Source: Streptomyces sp. NRRL B-1347
GTDB taxonomy: Bacteria; Actinomycetota; Actinomycetes; Streptomycetales; Streptomycetaceae
Assembly (NCBI RefSeq): GCF_000720325.1
Contig: NZ_JOJM01000100.1
Span: forward strand, 1 to 16,684
Length of the DNA stretch: 16,684 nt
Reading direction: 5' to 3'
Shown here: positions 1 through 6,257 of the stretch, piece by piece
How positions within the stretch are numbered: position 1 is the first letter of the stretch
How the letters are laid out: the number at the start of each line of letters is the position of its first letter
Program-made: the position numbers and the translations under genes
Notes under the pieces: model-generated
Seen by the model: only the letters and a program-made list of their open reading frames with translations
Told to the model about the DNA's origin: nothing
Databases searched by the model: none

Positions 1-1001
1 CCTGCGGCAGCTGGAGGACTGGCTGCGCTCCTACCGGCCCGAGGAGCTCTTCGACGCCGAAGGGCGCCCCACCGCGCAGGTCCTCGCCTGCGTCCCCGAG
101 GGCGACCGGCGCCTCGGCGCGAGCCCGCACGCCAACGGCGGCCAGCTCACCCGCAGCCTCCCCCTGCGCCCCCTGGAGGACTTCGCCGTCGCGGTCGACA
201 AGCCCGGCACCGCCCTGCACGAGCCGACCCGGGTGCTCGGCGGGCTGCTCGCGAAGGTCCTCGCCGACACCGCCGAACGCCGCGACTTCCGCGTCGTCGG
301 CCCCGACGAGACCGAGTCCAACCGCTTGGGCGCGCTGTTCTCCGTCACCGGCAAGGCCTGGCAGGAGCGGACGCTGCCCACCGACGAACACCTCGCCCCC
401 GACGGCCGGATCATGGAGGTCCTCTCCGAACACCTCTGCCAGGGCTGGCTGGAGGGCTACCTCCTCACCGGCCGCCACGGCCTGTTCTCGTCGTACGAGG
501 CGTTCGTGCACATCGTCGACTCCATGGTCAACCAGCACATCAAGTGGCTGAAGACGGCCCGCTCCCTGCCCTGGCGCGCCCCCGTCCCCTCGCTCAACTA
601 CCTGCTCACCTCGCACGTGTGGCGCCAGGACCACAACGGCTTCTCGCACCAGGACCCCGGCTGAGGTCCTCGCGGCCACGGCCCTGCTGCGCGAGCACCT
701 GCCGGAACTCGCGGTCCGCGTCGTGAACGTCGTCGACATCGCGCGCCTCATGCCGCGCGAGGAACACCCGCACGGCATGGCCGACTTCGAGTACGACGCG
801 CTCTTCACCCGCGACAAGCCGGTCATCTTCGCCTACCACGGCTACCCGTGGCTCATCCACCGCCTGGCCTACCGCCGCGCGGGCCACGGCCATCTGCAAC
901 TGCGCCAGCTCATGGCCGACGCCCGGACGCGCCACCACGCCTGGATCCGCGAGCACGGCACGGACCTGCCGGAGGTCGCCGACTGGTCGTGGCCCTACTG
1001 A
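1..1001 (+). pseudogene. Phosphoketolase (xylulose-5-P/fructose-6-P), internally deleted, 5' end outside window
   Basis: Phosphoketolase is a thiamine-diphosphate enzyme that splits xylulose-5-P or fructose-6-P with phosphate to give acetyl phosphate. The first piece is read in the frame starting at base 2. It carries conserved family segments ([65 protein letters not shown]) and then stops at 662-664. The family continues from HQDPG with about 90 more residues (FxDHVVNKKAE, YLPPDANxLL and so on), and these are absent. Sequence resumes in another frame at about 660 ([41 protein letters not shown]) and ends at the usual WSWPY C-terminus and TGA at 999-1001. A second, in-frame gap of about 45 residues lies near 897-903, where the GYKEEGTTTTPFDM and LNDLDRFH region should be. 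Missing lengths are judged from memory of the family. Two losses, one of them frameshifting, make a functional enzyme very unlikely; an assembly error is the alternative. Confidence 0.85.
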
Positions 1002-1010
1002 CCGGCTCCA

Positions 1011-1031
1011 CCGGGCCGGGCCCCGGCCCGG
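1011..1031 (+). terminator. GC-only hairpin after the phosphoketolase remnant
   Basis: CCGGGCC at 1011-1017 pairs with GGCCCGG at 1025-1031 across a 7-base loop. It starts 9 bases after the phosphoketolase stop. Further GGGCCCGG blocks up to about 1063 could form alternative stems. There is no T-tract, which is common for actinobacterial terminators. It is a likely terminator, not proven. Confidence 0.45.
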
Positions 1032-1115
1032 CCCGGCGGGCCCGGCCGAGACGACCGGGCCCGCCCGTGCCGACCCGCACCGACCGTCCACCCATCCATC
1101 CCGCTGGGGCACGAC

Positions 1116-2090
1116 ATGAAACACGACCGCACCCCGTCCCCCTCCGGCACCCGTTCCGGCGCCGCCCGTCCCGCCGTCCCCCGCGTCGTCACCGTGGGCA
1201 TCGACGGCTCCTACGCCAGCATGGACGCCGCGGACTGGGCAGCCCGCGAGGCCCTGCGCCACCGCGTCCCGCTGCGCCTGGTGCACGCCGGGATCCCGCC
1301 CGCGCACCGGGTCGGGGGCCGCCGCGTCCTGCACCTGGCCGACCGGGCCCGCGGCGTCCTCGACCGCGCCGCGATCACACTGGCGTACGTCCATCCGGCC
1401 CTGGAGATCCACGCCCAGCAGCCCTGCGGACCCGCGGTGCCCGCGCTCCTCGCCGCGTCGGCGGAGGCCGAGTCCCTGGTGCTCGGCTCCCGGGGCCTGT
1501 CCGGCCCTTCCGGGTTCGCGGGGTTCCTGGTCGGCTCGGTCGCGGCGGGCGTCGCCGCCCGCGCCGAGCGGCCCGTGGTCCTCGTCCGCGCGGGGGAGCG
1601 GCCCGAGGACGCACACGTCCCCGACGCCGCCGGAGCGCCCTCGCGCGGCACGCCGTACCGCCCGGTCGTGCTCGGCGTCGACGTCGAGCACCCCGGCGAC
1701 CCCGCGTTCGCCTACGCCTTCGGCGCGGCGGCGGCCCGGGGCGCGCCACTGCACGCGGTCCACGCCTGGACGGCGGGGCGGGGCGCCACCGCCGCGGCCG
1801 AGCCGACGGACCTGTCCGGCCTCCTCGGCGCGGAGGCGGACGCCCGGGACCGGCTCAGCACCCTCCTGCGGCCGTGGCGGCGTACGTTTCCGCAGGTCGA
1901 GGTGGTACAGGAGGCGGTGTTCGGGCGTCCGGGACACCATCTCCTGAAGGCCTCGCTCGGGGCCTCGCTGCTGGTCATCGGCCGCCGCGTCACCAAGGGC
2001 CCGCACCTGGGCGGCACGGCGCACTCGGTGGTCCACCGCGTGTCCTGCCCCGTCGCGGTGGTGCCGTACGGGGCGCGCACCGGGCGATGA
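1116..2090 (+). CDS. Universal stress protein, tandem UspA domains
   Basis: This 324-residue cytoplasmic protein has two Usp folds in tandem, the usual layout for actinobacterial Usp proteins of this length. Domain 1 (about residues 25-160) begins with VVTVGIDGSYASMDAADWA and ends with the nucleotide-binding region GSRGLSGPSGF..GSVA and PVVLVRAGE. Domain 2 (about 185-320) begins RPVVLGVDVEHPGDPAFAYA and ends IGRRVTKGPHLGGTAHSVVHR and CPVAVVPYG. Domain 1 keeps a better G-x2-G-x9-G(S/T) ATP-binding pattern than domain 2, so domain 1 is the more likely ATP site. The ATG at 1116 was chosen because it precedes the first domain closely; only a weak GGGG ribosome site lies 6 bases upstream. In actinomycetes such proteins are linked to hypoxia, stationary phase and energy stress, and they often lie near phosphoketolase genes. 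No DosR-type box was recognised upstream. The exact role is unknown. Confidence 0.9.
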   Translation: MKHDRTPSPSGTRSGAARPAVPRVVTVGIDGSYASMDAADWAAREALRHRVPLRLVHAGIPPAHRVGGRRVLHLADRARGVLDRAAITLAYVHPALEIHAQQPCGPAVPALLAASAEAESLVLGSRGLSGPSGFAGFLVGSVAAGVAARAERPVVLVRAGERPEDAHVPDAAGAPSRGTPYRPVVLGVDVEHPGDPAFAYAFGAAAARGAPLHAVHAWTAGRGATAAAEPTDLSGLLGAEADARDRLSTLLRPWRRTFPQVEVVQEAVFGRPGHHLLKASLGASLLVIGRRVTKGPHLGGTAHSVVHRVSCPVAVVPYGARTGR

Positions 2091-2151
2091 GTTCACGCCG
2101 TTCCGCCGGTCCCCCCTTGGCAGACCGTGTGATCGAACGAAGGAAACCGCC

Positions 2152-2775
2152 ATGAAGGACGACGTCTGGTCGCTGGTGCACGCGGAGCGCGCGGCACTCA
2201 TCGACGACCTCGCGCACCTCGACGACGAGCGGTGGAGCACGCCGTCCCTGTGCGCGGGCTGGAGCGTGCACGACGTGGCCGCCCACCTGGTCGACACGGC
2301 CCGCACGACCCGAATCGGCTTCGTGGCCGGTCTCGTGCGGGCACGGTTCGACTTCGACCGGCAGAACGCACGCGGGGTGGAGCGCGAGCGCGGTGCGGCA
2401 CCGCAGGAGACGCTGGAGCGCCTGCGCCGGGTGGCGTCGCGGACCTCGACGCCACCCGCGCCCCTCGACAGCAGGCTCGTCGAGGAGATCGTCCACGGCG
2501 AGGACATCCGCCGACCCGTGGGCCTCACCCGCGCCTACCCGCAGGCAGCCGTCGGCAGAGCGCTCCGTCTGCAGACGCGTACGCCCGCTTCCTTCGGCGG
2601 CGCCAAGGAACTGACGGCCCGCGTCCGCCTCACCGCGACGGACACCGACCTGGCGATCGGCACGGGCCCGGAGGTCAAGGGACCCGCGCTGGCCCTGCTC
2701 TTGGCCGTCTCCGGGCGAGGGGCGGCACTCGCCGAGCTCGAAGGCCCGGGAGTCGCCACGCTGACGGAGGCCTAG
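2152..2775 (+). CDS. Mycothiol-dependent maleylpyruvate isomerase family protein (DinB-like)
   Basis: This 207-residue protein belongs to the actinobacterial TIGR03083-type family, a DinB-like four-helix bundle that uses mycothiol or acts as a metal-dependent transferase or isomerase. The signature LCAGWSVHDVAAHLVD (residues 33-48) is present, as is EEIVHGEDIRRPVG (111-124). H45, E111 and H115 fit the His / Glu-x3-His metal-ligand pattern of the corynebacterial maleylpyruvate isomerase. A C-terminal domain of about 80 residues (VRLTATDTDLAIGTGPEVKGPALALLLAVSGR) matches the usual SCP2-like tail of these proteins. The start is supported by GAAGGAA about 9 bases upstream of ATG 2152. It lies 61 bases after the stress protein on the same strand, so co-transcription is possible. 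No gentisate or aromatic pathway gene is adjacent, so the true substrate is open; the family call is firm and the reaction is not. Confidence 0.85.
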   Translation: MKDDVWSLVHAERAALIDDLAHLDDERWSTPSLCAGWSVHDVAAHLVDTARTTRIGFVAGLVRARFDFDRQNARGVERERGAAPQETLERLRRVASRTSTPPAPLDSRLVEEIVHGEDIRRPVGLTRAYPQAAVGRALRLQTRTPASFGGAKELTARVRLTATDTDLAIGTGPEVKGPALALLLAVSGRGAALAELEGPGVATLTEA

Positions 2776-2790
2776 CCGGGCCGGGGATCC

Positions 2791-2822
2791 GGACGCGCCA
2801 CCGCCCCGCGGGCGGCGCGTCC
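2791..2822 (+). terminator. Strong 13-bp GC hairpin, likely terminator
   Basis: The outer stem GGACGCG (2791-2797) pairs with CGCGTCC (2816-2822), and the inner stem CCGCCC (2801-2806) pairs with GGGCGG (2810-2815). The loop is CGC and there is a three-base bulge on the 5' side. It begins 16 bases after the stop of the isomerase-like gene. It probably ends that transcript and separates it from the Nudix gene. Confidence 0.65.
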
Positions 2823-2846
2823 CGCCTGCCCGCGCCGCCGGAGGCG

Positions 2847-2852
2847 TAGGGT
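2847..2852 (+). promoter_or_regulatory. Candidate -10 box for the Nudix gene
   Basis: TAGGGT fits the TANNNT form of Streptomyces -10 boxes and lies just after the hairpin at 2791-2822 and 35 bases before the Nudix start. No good -35 box is seen 17-18 bases upstream, so this is weak. Confidence 0.25.
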
Positions 2853-2886
2853 CCCTGCGCATGCAGCCCCCACACCACCCGCCGTC

Positions 2887-3354
2887 ATGACCGCCCGCCG
2901 CAGCGCCGGACTGCTCCTCTTCCGTACGCGGGGCCCGGAGCCGGAGGTGCTCATCGGCCACATGGGCGGGCCGTTCTGGGCGCGCCGCGACCAGGCCGCC
3001 TGGTCCGTCCCGAAGGGGGAGTACGGCGACGACGAGGAGCCGCTGGCCGCCGCGGAGCGCGAGTTCGAGGAGGAACTCGGCCTTCCGGCCCCCACCGGCC
3101 CCCGCCTCCCGCTGGGCGACGTGCGCCAGACGGGCGGCAAGACGGTGACCGTCTGGGCCGTCGAGGCCGACCTGGACCCCGCGTCCGTGGTGCCCGGCAC
3201 CTTCGAGATGGAGTGGCCGCCCCGCTCGGGCCGCGTCCAGGAGTTCCCCGAACTCGACCGGGTGGCCTGGTTCCCCCTGGACCGGGCCCACGACAGGCTC
3301 GTCGCGGGCCAGCGCGCCTTCCTGGACCGCCTCACCGCGCTCCTGACGAGCTGA
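2887..3354 (+). CDS. Nudix hydrolase
   Basis: Nudix enzymes hydrolyse nucleoside diphosphates linked to another moiety, using Mg2+ bound by the Nudix box. In this 155-residue protein the box is a perfect GX5EX7REUXEEXGU match at residues 44-66: G44, E50, R58-E59, E62-E63, G65, L66. The N-terminal strand (SAGLLLFR, VLIGHMGGPFW, WSVPKGEYG) resembles the (di)nucleoside polyphosphate hydrolase-like or NTP pyrophosphohydrolase branch. The C-terminal EFPELDRVAWFPLDRA segment is the usual final strand and helix. The substrate cannot be told from sequence; Ap4A-type or oxidised nucleotides are both possible. The ATG at 2887 is the only good start in frame, but no clear ribosome site precedes it. Confidence 0.9.
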   Translation: MTARRSAGLLLFRTRGPEPEVLIGHMGGPFWARRDQAAWSVPKGEYGDDEEPLAAAEREFEEELGLPAPTGPRLPLGDVRQTGGKTVTVWAVEADLDPASVVPGTFEMEWPPRSGRVQEFPELDRVAWFPLDRAHDRLVAGQRAFLDRLTALLTS

Positions 3355-3422
3355 GCCGTGGCTCCCGACCCGCCCGGTGGCGATGAGTTCCGGCCCGGGC
3401 GAGGGTCATCAGTGGGAGCGGA

Positions 3423-3444
3423 GCGGCGGCTCGCGGGCCGCCGC
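3423..3444 (+). terminator. 8-bp GC hairpin between Nudix and VOC genes
   Basis: GCGGCGGC (3423-3430) and GCCGCCGC (3437-3444) form a perfect stem with the six-base loop TCGCGG. It lies 69 bases after the Nudix stop and 27 bases before the VOC gene start, so it may be a terminator of the former or a leader structure of the latter. Confidence 0.4.
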
Positions 3445-3470
3445 CGACGACCAGGCGACAGGAGAGTGCC

Positions 3471-3947
3471 ATGCCCAAGATCACCCCCAACCTGTGGTTC
3501 GACACGAAGGCCCTGGAGGCCGCGGAGTTCTACGTCTCGGTCTTCCCGAACTCGAAGGTCAACCACGTGTCGTACTACGGAGAGGCCGGGCCCCGCCCTG
3601 CGGGCACCGTGCTGACCGTCGACTTCGAGCTGGACGGCCAGCCGTACACGGCTCTCAACGGCGGCCCCGAGTTCACCTTCGACGAAGCCGTCTCCTTCGT
3701 GATCGACTGCGCGGACCAGGCGGAGGTCGACCACTACTGGTCCCGGCTCACCGCGGACGGCGGCGCGGAGAGCCAGTGCGGCTGGCTGACGGACAAGTAC
3801 GGCCTGTCCTGGCAGGTCGTGCCCGCCGTCATCGGCGAGCTGATGACCGACCCGGACACGAGCCGCACCGAGCGGGCGTTCGCGGCCCTGATGAAGATGC
3901 GGAAGATCGACGTGGCGGCCCTGCTGGCCGCCGCCGACGACGCCTGA
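3471..3947 (+). CDS. VOC-superfamily protein, PhnB / 3-demethylubiquinone methyltransferase-like
   Basis: This 158-residue protein fits the PF06983-type branch of the vicinal oxygen chelate superfamily. The start MPKITPNLWFDTKALEAAEF matches the family opening, followed by YVSVFPNSKV, then GTVLTVDFELDGQPYTALNGGPEFTFDEAVSFVIDC, then the second half with WSRLTADGG, CGWLTDKYGLSWQVVP and the C-terminal MKMRKIDVAAL helix. Many members are annotated as 3-demethylubiquinone-9 3-methyltransferases, but that name rests on weak evidence. Streptomycetes use menaquinone, so I would not assign that reaction. AGGAGAG lies about 6 bases before ATG 3471, a good ribosome site. The 3' end faces the TetR gene across a shared hairpin. 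The substrate is unknown. Confidence 0.85.
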   Translation: MPKITPNLWFDTKALEAAEFYVSVFPNSKVNHVSYYGEAGPRPAGTVLTVDFELDGQPYTALNGGPEFTFDEAVSFVIDCADQAEVDHYWSRLTADGGAESQCGWLTDKYGLSWQVVPAVIGELMTDPDTSRTERAFAALMKMRKIDVAALLAAADDA

Positions 3948-3970
3948 GCAGGGCGCGGCGCGGACCGCGC

Positions 3971-4000
3971 GGGCCCGGGTGCTCAGCTCCGCCCGGGCCC
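3971..4000. terminator. Bidirectional terminator hairpin between convergent genes
   Basis: GGGCCCGGG (3971-3979) and CCCGGGCCC (3992-4000) form a perfect 9-bp stem with a 12-base loop. It lies 23 bases past the VOC gene stop, and its loop contains the stop codon of the TetR gene on the other strand (3983-3985). It can serve both converging transcripts. Confidence 0.6.
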
Positions 4001-4624
4001 CAGGAGCAGCGCGAGCCCGTGGTCGAACCGGCCGTCGAACGACGCGTCGCCGAAGTGCGCCGACAGCCGGCTCAGTGACGGGTAGTCACCCGCCGCGAGC
4101 CCGTCGGCGAAGCGCGGGTCCACCGCGTCCGGCGCGGACTGCTCCTCCTGCGTCAGGCCCAGGACGAAGTACTGGAGGTTCCACACCGTCCACGCGGCCT
4201 CGCGGTCGGGCAGGCCGCCGTCGAGCAGCGCCGCGGTGAGCGTCTCGGCGAAGCGCAGCGTCGCGGGCTCGGCCGCGTACGTGCCCGTGACGATCCGGGC
4301 GCCGTCCCGGTGGGCGAGCAGCGCCCGCCGGAAGCGGCGCATGAGCTCGTGCACGCGCTCCCGCCACTCGGTCGGCAGCCCGTCCAGCGAGACCTCGTCG
4401 ACGATCGCGTCGGCCATCAGCTCCAGGAGCCGGGTCTTGGTCTTGGCGTGCCACAGCACGGTGTTCATCCGCACCCCGAGGCGCTCGGCCGTGCCGCGCA
4501 CGGAGACGCCGTCGGCACCCTTCTCGGCCAGCATGCCGAGGGCGGCGCGGGCGACGGCCCGGGGGCTCAGGCCCGCGCGGTAGCTGCTCTCCGCCCGCAC
4601 GGGCGGCTCTTGCCTTTTGGTCAC
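3983..4624 (-). CDS. TetR-family transcriptional repressor (TetR_C-type ligand domain)
   Basis: This 213-residue regulator has an N-terminal TetR helix-turn-helix at about residues 20-65 (LSPRAVARAALGMLAEKGADGVSVRGTAERLGVRMNTVLWHAKTKTRLLELM). Its C-terminal domain (about 80-210) resembles that of true tetracycline-type repressors rather than the QacR group: RRALLAHRDGARIVTG, AETLTAALLDGGLPDREAAWTVWNLQYFVLGLTQEEQ. The start is GTG 4624-4622. No ribosome site precedes it, but TAGACT (4636-4631) sits 6 bases upstream, so a leaderless transcript is likely. It faces a divergent FAD monooxygenase gene, and two copies of TTGGTCACTGACC lie at its start codon and in the intergenic region. Expected role: it represses itself and the monooxygenase until a ligand, perhaps the monooxygenase substrate, releases it. 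Confidence 0.9.
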   Translation of the reverse strand: MTKRQEPPVRAESSYRAGLSPRAVARAALGMLAEKGADGVSVRGTAERLGVRMNTVLWHAKTKTRLLELMADAIVDEVSLDGLPTEWRERVHELMRRFRRALLAHRDGARIVTGTYAAEPATLRFAETLTAALLDGGLPDREAAWTVWNLQYFVLGLTQEEQSAPDAVDPRFADGLAAGDYPSLSRLSAHFGDASFDGRFDHGLALLLGPGRS

Positions 4625-4631
4625 TGACCTA
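4617..4631. promoter_or_regulatory. TetR operator copy O1, over the repressor start codon
   Basis: TTGGTCACTGACCTA is a near-perfect palindrome centred on 4624, the first base of the repressor's GTG start on the minus strand. It shares 13 consecutive bases with the second copy 36 bp away. Repetition beside a TetR gene is the basis for calling it an operator. Confidence 0.7.
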
Positions 4632-4660
4632 GTCTACTGAGGTCATCCGGAATTGGTCAC
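4631..4660 (-). promoter_or_regulatory. Predicted promoter of the TetR gene, leaderless
   Basis: Reading the minus strand, GTGACC (4660-4655) matches four of six bases of TTGACA, and TAGACT (4636-4631) fits TANNNT, with an 18-base spacer. Transcription would begin near 4624, the first base of the GTG codon. The -35 box lies inside operator O2 and the start site inside O1. Confidence 0.5.
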
Positions 4661-4667
4661 TGACCAA
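4653..4667. promoter_or_regulatory. TetR operator copy O2, perfect palindrome
   Basis: TTGGTCA-C-TGACCAA is a perfect 7+1+7 inverted repeat centred on 4660, exactly 36 bp from the centre of O1. It covers the predicted -35 box of the TetR gene and lies 86 bases upstream of the monooxygenase start. Confidence 0.75.
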
Positions 4668-4752
4668 ATGCGAGGCGAGGCGTGACGCGTGCCTCCGTCG
4701 GTGACGGCCGTGGTCCGCGGCGTTCCGGACACCTGACAGCAAAGGAGCGCCC

Positions 4753-6234
4753 GTGCGCACACACCACCCGAACTCCCACGTCGTCATCGCCGGGGCGGGC
4801 CCGGTCGGCCTGTGGCTGGCCGCCGAACTGCGCCTGGGCGGGGCGCGGGTGACCGTCCTGGAGGCGCGGCCCGAGCCGTCCCCGCACTCCAAGGCGCTCA
4901 CCGTGCACCCGCGCACGCTGGAGGTCCTGGCCATGCGCGGCGCCGTCGAGCCGTTCCTCGCCGAGGGCCTGCGCATCCCCGACGGGCACTACGGGGCGCT
5001 CGACCAGCGCCTCGACTTCAGCGTCCTGGACACCCCCTACCCCTTCACGCTCGCGCTGCCGCAGGTCCGCACCGAGGCCCTCCTCGAAGAGCGGGCGCGG
5101 GCCGCGGGTGCCGACATCCGGCGTGGCCACCGCCTCACCGGCCTGGCCGAGCACGCCTCCGGCGTCCGCGTCGACGCCGCGGGCCCCGAGGGCGCCTACG
5201 GCATCGAGGCCGCGTACGTCGTGGGCTGCGACGGCACCCGCAGCACCGTGCGCGCCGCCGCGGACATCGACTTCCCCGGCACCGACGCCACGGTCTGGGG
5301 CTGGCTCGGGGACGTCGTCCTGGACCGGCCGCCCGCCCGGCCCGCGCTGAGCGCGTCCACACCCCGGGGCGGCGTCATGTGCGTCCGCATGCCCGATGGG
5401 GTCCACCGGTTCGTCGGACACGGACCCGAGGGGCAACGGGCGGACCGGCCCGGCGAGTTCACCTTCGACGAGCTGCGCGCCGCCGTCCTGAGCGTCGTCG
5501 GCGACGACTTCGGGATGCGTGACCCCCGCTGGCTCTCCCGGTTCGGCAACGCGACGCGCCAGGCGGCGACCTACCGCAAGGGCCGGGTCCTGCTCGCGGG
5601 CGACGCGGCCCACATGCACTTCCCGGCGGGCGGCGTCGGCCTGAACGTCGGCGTGCAGGACGCCACCAACCTCGGCTGGAAACTGGCCGCCGTCCTGCGC
5701 GGCACGGCCCCGGACGCGCTGCTCGACACCTATCACAGCGAACGGCACCCGGTCGGCGCCGAGTTGGTCACCAGCACCCGCGCCCAGACGGCCCTCATGA
5801 CCGCCTACTCCGCCGAGGGGCGCGCCCTGCGCGAGGTGCTCGGCTCGGCCGTCGCCACCGTGCCCGCGTTCTCCCGGCGCCTCGCCGACGGCCTCTCGGG
5901 CCTCGGGGTCGCGTACGCGACCGCGTACACGGACACGTACGAGACCCGCGACGGCGGCGGCGACCACCCGCTGACCGGACGCCGCGCGCCGAACCTCCGA
6001 CTCGGCCCGGGCGTGCGCCTCTTCGACCTGCTGCGCGAGGGGCGCCCCGTCCTGCTCGACTTCGCAGGACAGGCCGACGGCCCCTCGGCGGACGTGCTCG
6101 TCCACCAGGGGCCGCCGGTCGGGGACCGTGCCGACTGGGCAGGCGTGGGCTCCGCGCTGATCCGGCCGGACGGGCACGTGGGGTGGGCCCGTGATGCCGC
6201 CGCCCGGCCGGGGCGGGCGCGGGGAGCCGCCTGA
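4753..6234 (+). CDS. FAD-dependent aromatic-type monooxygenase (class A flavoprotein hydroxylase)
   Basis: This 493-residue enzyme is of the p-hydroxybenzoate hydroxylase fold, which uses NAD(P)H and O2 to hydroxylate aromatic or polyketide substrates. The Rossmann GxGxxG is G14-A-G-P-V-G19 with E37 closing the second strand. The DG motif is at D160-G161 (GCDGTRSTVR), and the second FAD motif GDAAHMHFPAGGVGLNVGVQD begins at G283-D284. A C-terminal thioredoxin-like domain (about 400-490; RAPNLRL, RLFDLLREGRPVLLDFAGQ) places it with rifampicin monooxygenase (Rox) and PgaE-type hydroxylases, which are about 470-500 residues. GTG 4753 is chosen because AAAGGAG (4741-4747) is well spaced. The divergent TetR gene with shared operators suggests inducible expression for antibiotic or xenobiotic modification. 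No biosynthetic cluster surrounds it, which fits a detoxification role. The substrate is not identifiable. Confidence 0.9.
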   Translation: MRTHHPNSHVVIAGAGPVGLWLAAELRLGGARVTVLEARPEPSPHSKALTVHPRTLEVLAMRGAVEPFLAEGLRIPDGHYGALDQRLDFSVLDTPYPFTLALPQVRTEALLEERARAAGADIRRGHRLTGLAEHASGVRVDAAGPEGAYGIEAAYVVGCDGTRSTVRAAADIDFPGTDATVWGWLGDVVLDRPPARPALSASTPRGGVMCVRMPDGVHRFVGHGPEGQRADRPGEFTFDELRAAVLSVVGDDFGMRDPRWLSRFGNATRQAATYRKGRVLLAGDAAHMHFPAGGVGLNVGVQDATNLGWKLAAVLRGTAPDALLDTYHSERHPVGAELVTSTRAQTALMTAYSAEGRALREVLGSAVATVPAFSRRLADGLSGLGVAYATAYTDTYETRDGGGDHPLTGRRAPNLRLGPGVRLFDLLREGRPVLLDFAGQADGPSADVLVHQGPPVGDRADWAGVGSALIRPDGHVGWARDAAARPGRARGAA

Positions 6235-6257
6235 CGCGCCCCCCGCCGCTCGCCCGG

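Noticed and set aside
1..1001. Programmed frameshift to make full phosphoketolase
   Set aside because: A frameshift would not restore the roughly 90 and 45 codons that are absent from the DNA.
606..2528. 640-codon open frame on the minus strand
   Set aside because: It lies antisense to the phosphoketolase remnant, Usp and isomerase-like genes, has low-complexity Arg/Gly/Ala/Val-rich sequence, and matches no family I know. Long antisense frames are expected at this GC content.
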